Origin: Capitella teleta
Lineage: Eukaryota; Annelida; Polychaeta; Capitellidae
Reading direction: 5' to 3'
Assembly (NCBI GenBank): GCA_000328365.1
Contig: KB309435.1
Span: 5,629 to 69,628 of the forward strand
DNA length: 64,000 nt
How positions within the stretch are numbered: position 1 is the first letter of the stretch; the number at the start of each line of letters is the position of its first letter. Made by a program: the position numbers and the translations under genes. Of this stretch, positions 63,078 to 64,000 are shown piece by piece. The notes below the pieces were generated by a model, which saw nothing but the letters and a program-made list of their open reading frames with translations, did no database searches and had not been told where the DNA came from.

Positions 63078-64000
63078 ATGCGGCTGGATATTAATCTGAG
63101 CCTGCTCAACAGCAGTATGGACGACATGAACACATCGTCCACTGCCAACCTGACCAGTGAACTGAGCATGACGATCGCCGAGGCCATCTCGTTCTCCATC
63201 CTTATGTCTGTCTGCATTTGCATGACCATCGTCGGCAACATTCTCGTCATTCTCTCGGTGTTCACGTACCGTCCGCTGCGCAGTGTGCAGAACTTTTTCA
63301 TAGTGTCGCTGGCCGTGGCTGATTTAGCCGTCGCCATTCTCGTCATGCCTTTCAACGTAGCGAACTTCGTGATCGGTCGGTGGATGTTTGGAGCCATCTT
63401 CTGCAATATGTGGTTGACCTTTGACATTTTAACCTGCACGGCGTCCATTCTGAACTTGTGTGCCATTGCCCTTGACCGCTACTACGCCATTCACGACCCG
63501 ATCCGTTACGCACAGAAGCGCACACTGAAGAGGGTGCTGGTAAGTATTGCCGTCGTGTGGGCAGCAAGTGCGCTGATTTCCGTGCCACCTTTAATCGGGT
63601 GGAATAACAGCTCTGGTAACACCCTCTATAACGAAAACACACAGAAGTGTGAACTCACAAACGAAAAAGGATTCGTCATATACAGTGCGTCCGGATCCTT
63701 CTACATTCCACTGTTCATCATGACATTTGTCTATGTCAATATCTTCCGAGCAACTCGTCGGCGGCTCCGGGCACGCGCCAAGGCAGCGGCAGCTTCGAAA
63801 CTGAAGAAGCCGTCGAAAGATGCGAATCGCCCCCCTTCACCGCCGATTGGCAATGGGAACTTAGAACACAGCAACAGTTCTTCCGATGAAAGTCCCGAGC
63901 ACACCACAGCATGCACCAGTTGCAAATCTGGGTCCAAGGTAGCCCACGACAAGAACAGTAACAAACACTTGAAGAACGGCGCCAAAGCTCGCAAAACGGC
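63078..64000 (+). CDS. Tyramine/octopamine-type G protein-coupled receptor, 5' part
   Basis: An open frame of 307 codons runs off the window end, with no intron so far. Class-A landmarks are in place: N-glycosylation sites in the N-terminus (N11, N18, N24), N54 in helix 1, D82 in helix 2, D116 in helix 3 (amine-binding), DRY at 133-135, W161 in helix 4, and S203 and S207 in helix 5 before P211. Cysteines C109 and C191 can form the usual disulfide. Stretches such as [34 protein letters not shown] and [13 protein letters not shown] match the type-1 tyramine (octopamine/tyramine) receptors of invertebrates more closely than other amine receptors. The product would sit in the plasma membrane and signal through G proteins, as in the family. 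Residues after 240 are a long, basic and serine-rich third loop. The start is the only in-frame ATG after an in-frame stop at 63033-63035. Oddity: DRYYAIHDP replaces the near-universal DRYWAITDP. Helices 6-7 lie outside the window. Confidence 0.93.
   Translation, partial: MRLDINLSLLNSSMDDMNTSSTANLTSELSMTIAEAISFSILMSVCICMTIVGNILVILSVFTYRPLRSVQNFFIVSLAVADLAVAILVMPFNVANFVIGRWMFGAIFCNMWLTFDILTCTASILNLCAIALDRYYAIHDPIRYAQKRTLKRVLVSIAVVWAASALISVPPLIGWNNSSGNTLYNENTQKCELTNEKGFVIYSASGSFYIPLFIMTFVYVNIFRATRRRLRARAKAAAASKLKKPSKDANRPPSPPIGNGNLEHSNSSSDESPEHTTACTSCKSGSKVAHDKNSNKHLKNGAKARKT

Noticed and set aside
63032-63466. 144-codon minus-strand open frame and its overlapping neighbours at 63352-63994
   Set aside because: Antisense shadows of the receptor coding sequence.

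Overview
This window is an AT-rich, gene-poor piece of an animal nuclear genome. GT-AG introns, short dispersed repeats, hAT and LINE fragments, tRNA-derived SINEs, long microsatellites and normally present CpG all point to an invertebrate. The two clear genes, a tyramine/octopamine-type amine receptor and a tandem-repeat lectin like earthworm EW29, fit a marine invertebrate (lophotrochozoan, or an invertebrate deuterostome such as an echinoderm or hemichordate). I cannot narrow this further from sequence alone.

Layout. 0-9 kb: non-coding DNA with LINE-tail fragments (4.2-4.4 and 5.5-5.7 kb) and one convincing exon of an SLC22-type organic ion transporter on the minus strand (2924-3234). 9-31 kb: no convincing gene. 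It holds SINE, LINE and MITE debris, an 874-bp hAT element with 8-bp target duplications (16843-17716), an (ATTT)n block (15.4 kb), an assembly gap of 50 N (25601-25650), a 367-bp (ATT)n block (26.1-26.4 kb) and a 257-bp hAT-type MITE (30645-30901). 31-34 kb: a possible isolated membrane-protein exon (31622-31765), then a complete six-exon gene for a 268-residue double beta-trefoil (ricin-B) lectin whose five coding introns are only 51-62 nt long. 34-62 kb: again almost no genes. It holds a CCAAT-rich, promoter-like stretch (35.2-36.3 kb), a 171-codon open frame of unknown meaning (38495-39010), a LINE reverse-transcriptase 3' fragment (42.08-42.66 kb), two dispersed repeat families shared between distant places, a pogo/Tigger-like terminus (44.28 kb) and SINEs near 50 kb. 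62.5-64 kb: a GC- and CpG-rich leader followed by the 5' part of an intronless class-A receptor gene that runs off the window end.

The genes do not form a pathway. The lectin and the receptor are independent loci separated by almost 30 kb of repeat-rich DNA. The points most worth following up are the micro-introns and internal duplication of the lectin, the altered residues after the DRY motif in the amine receptor, the two hAT elements with recognisable target duplications, and the shared repeat families. I found no CRISPR array, no operon-like arrangement and no virus-like element.
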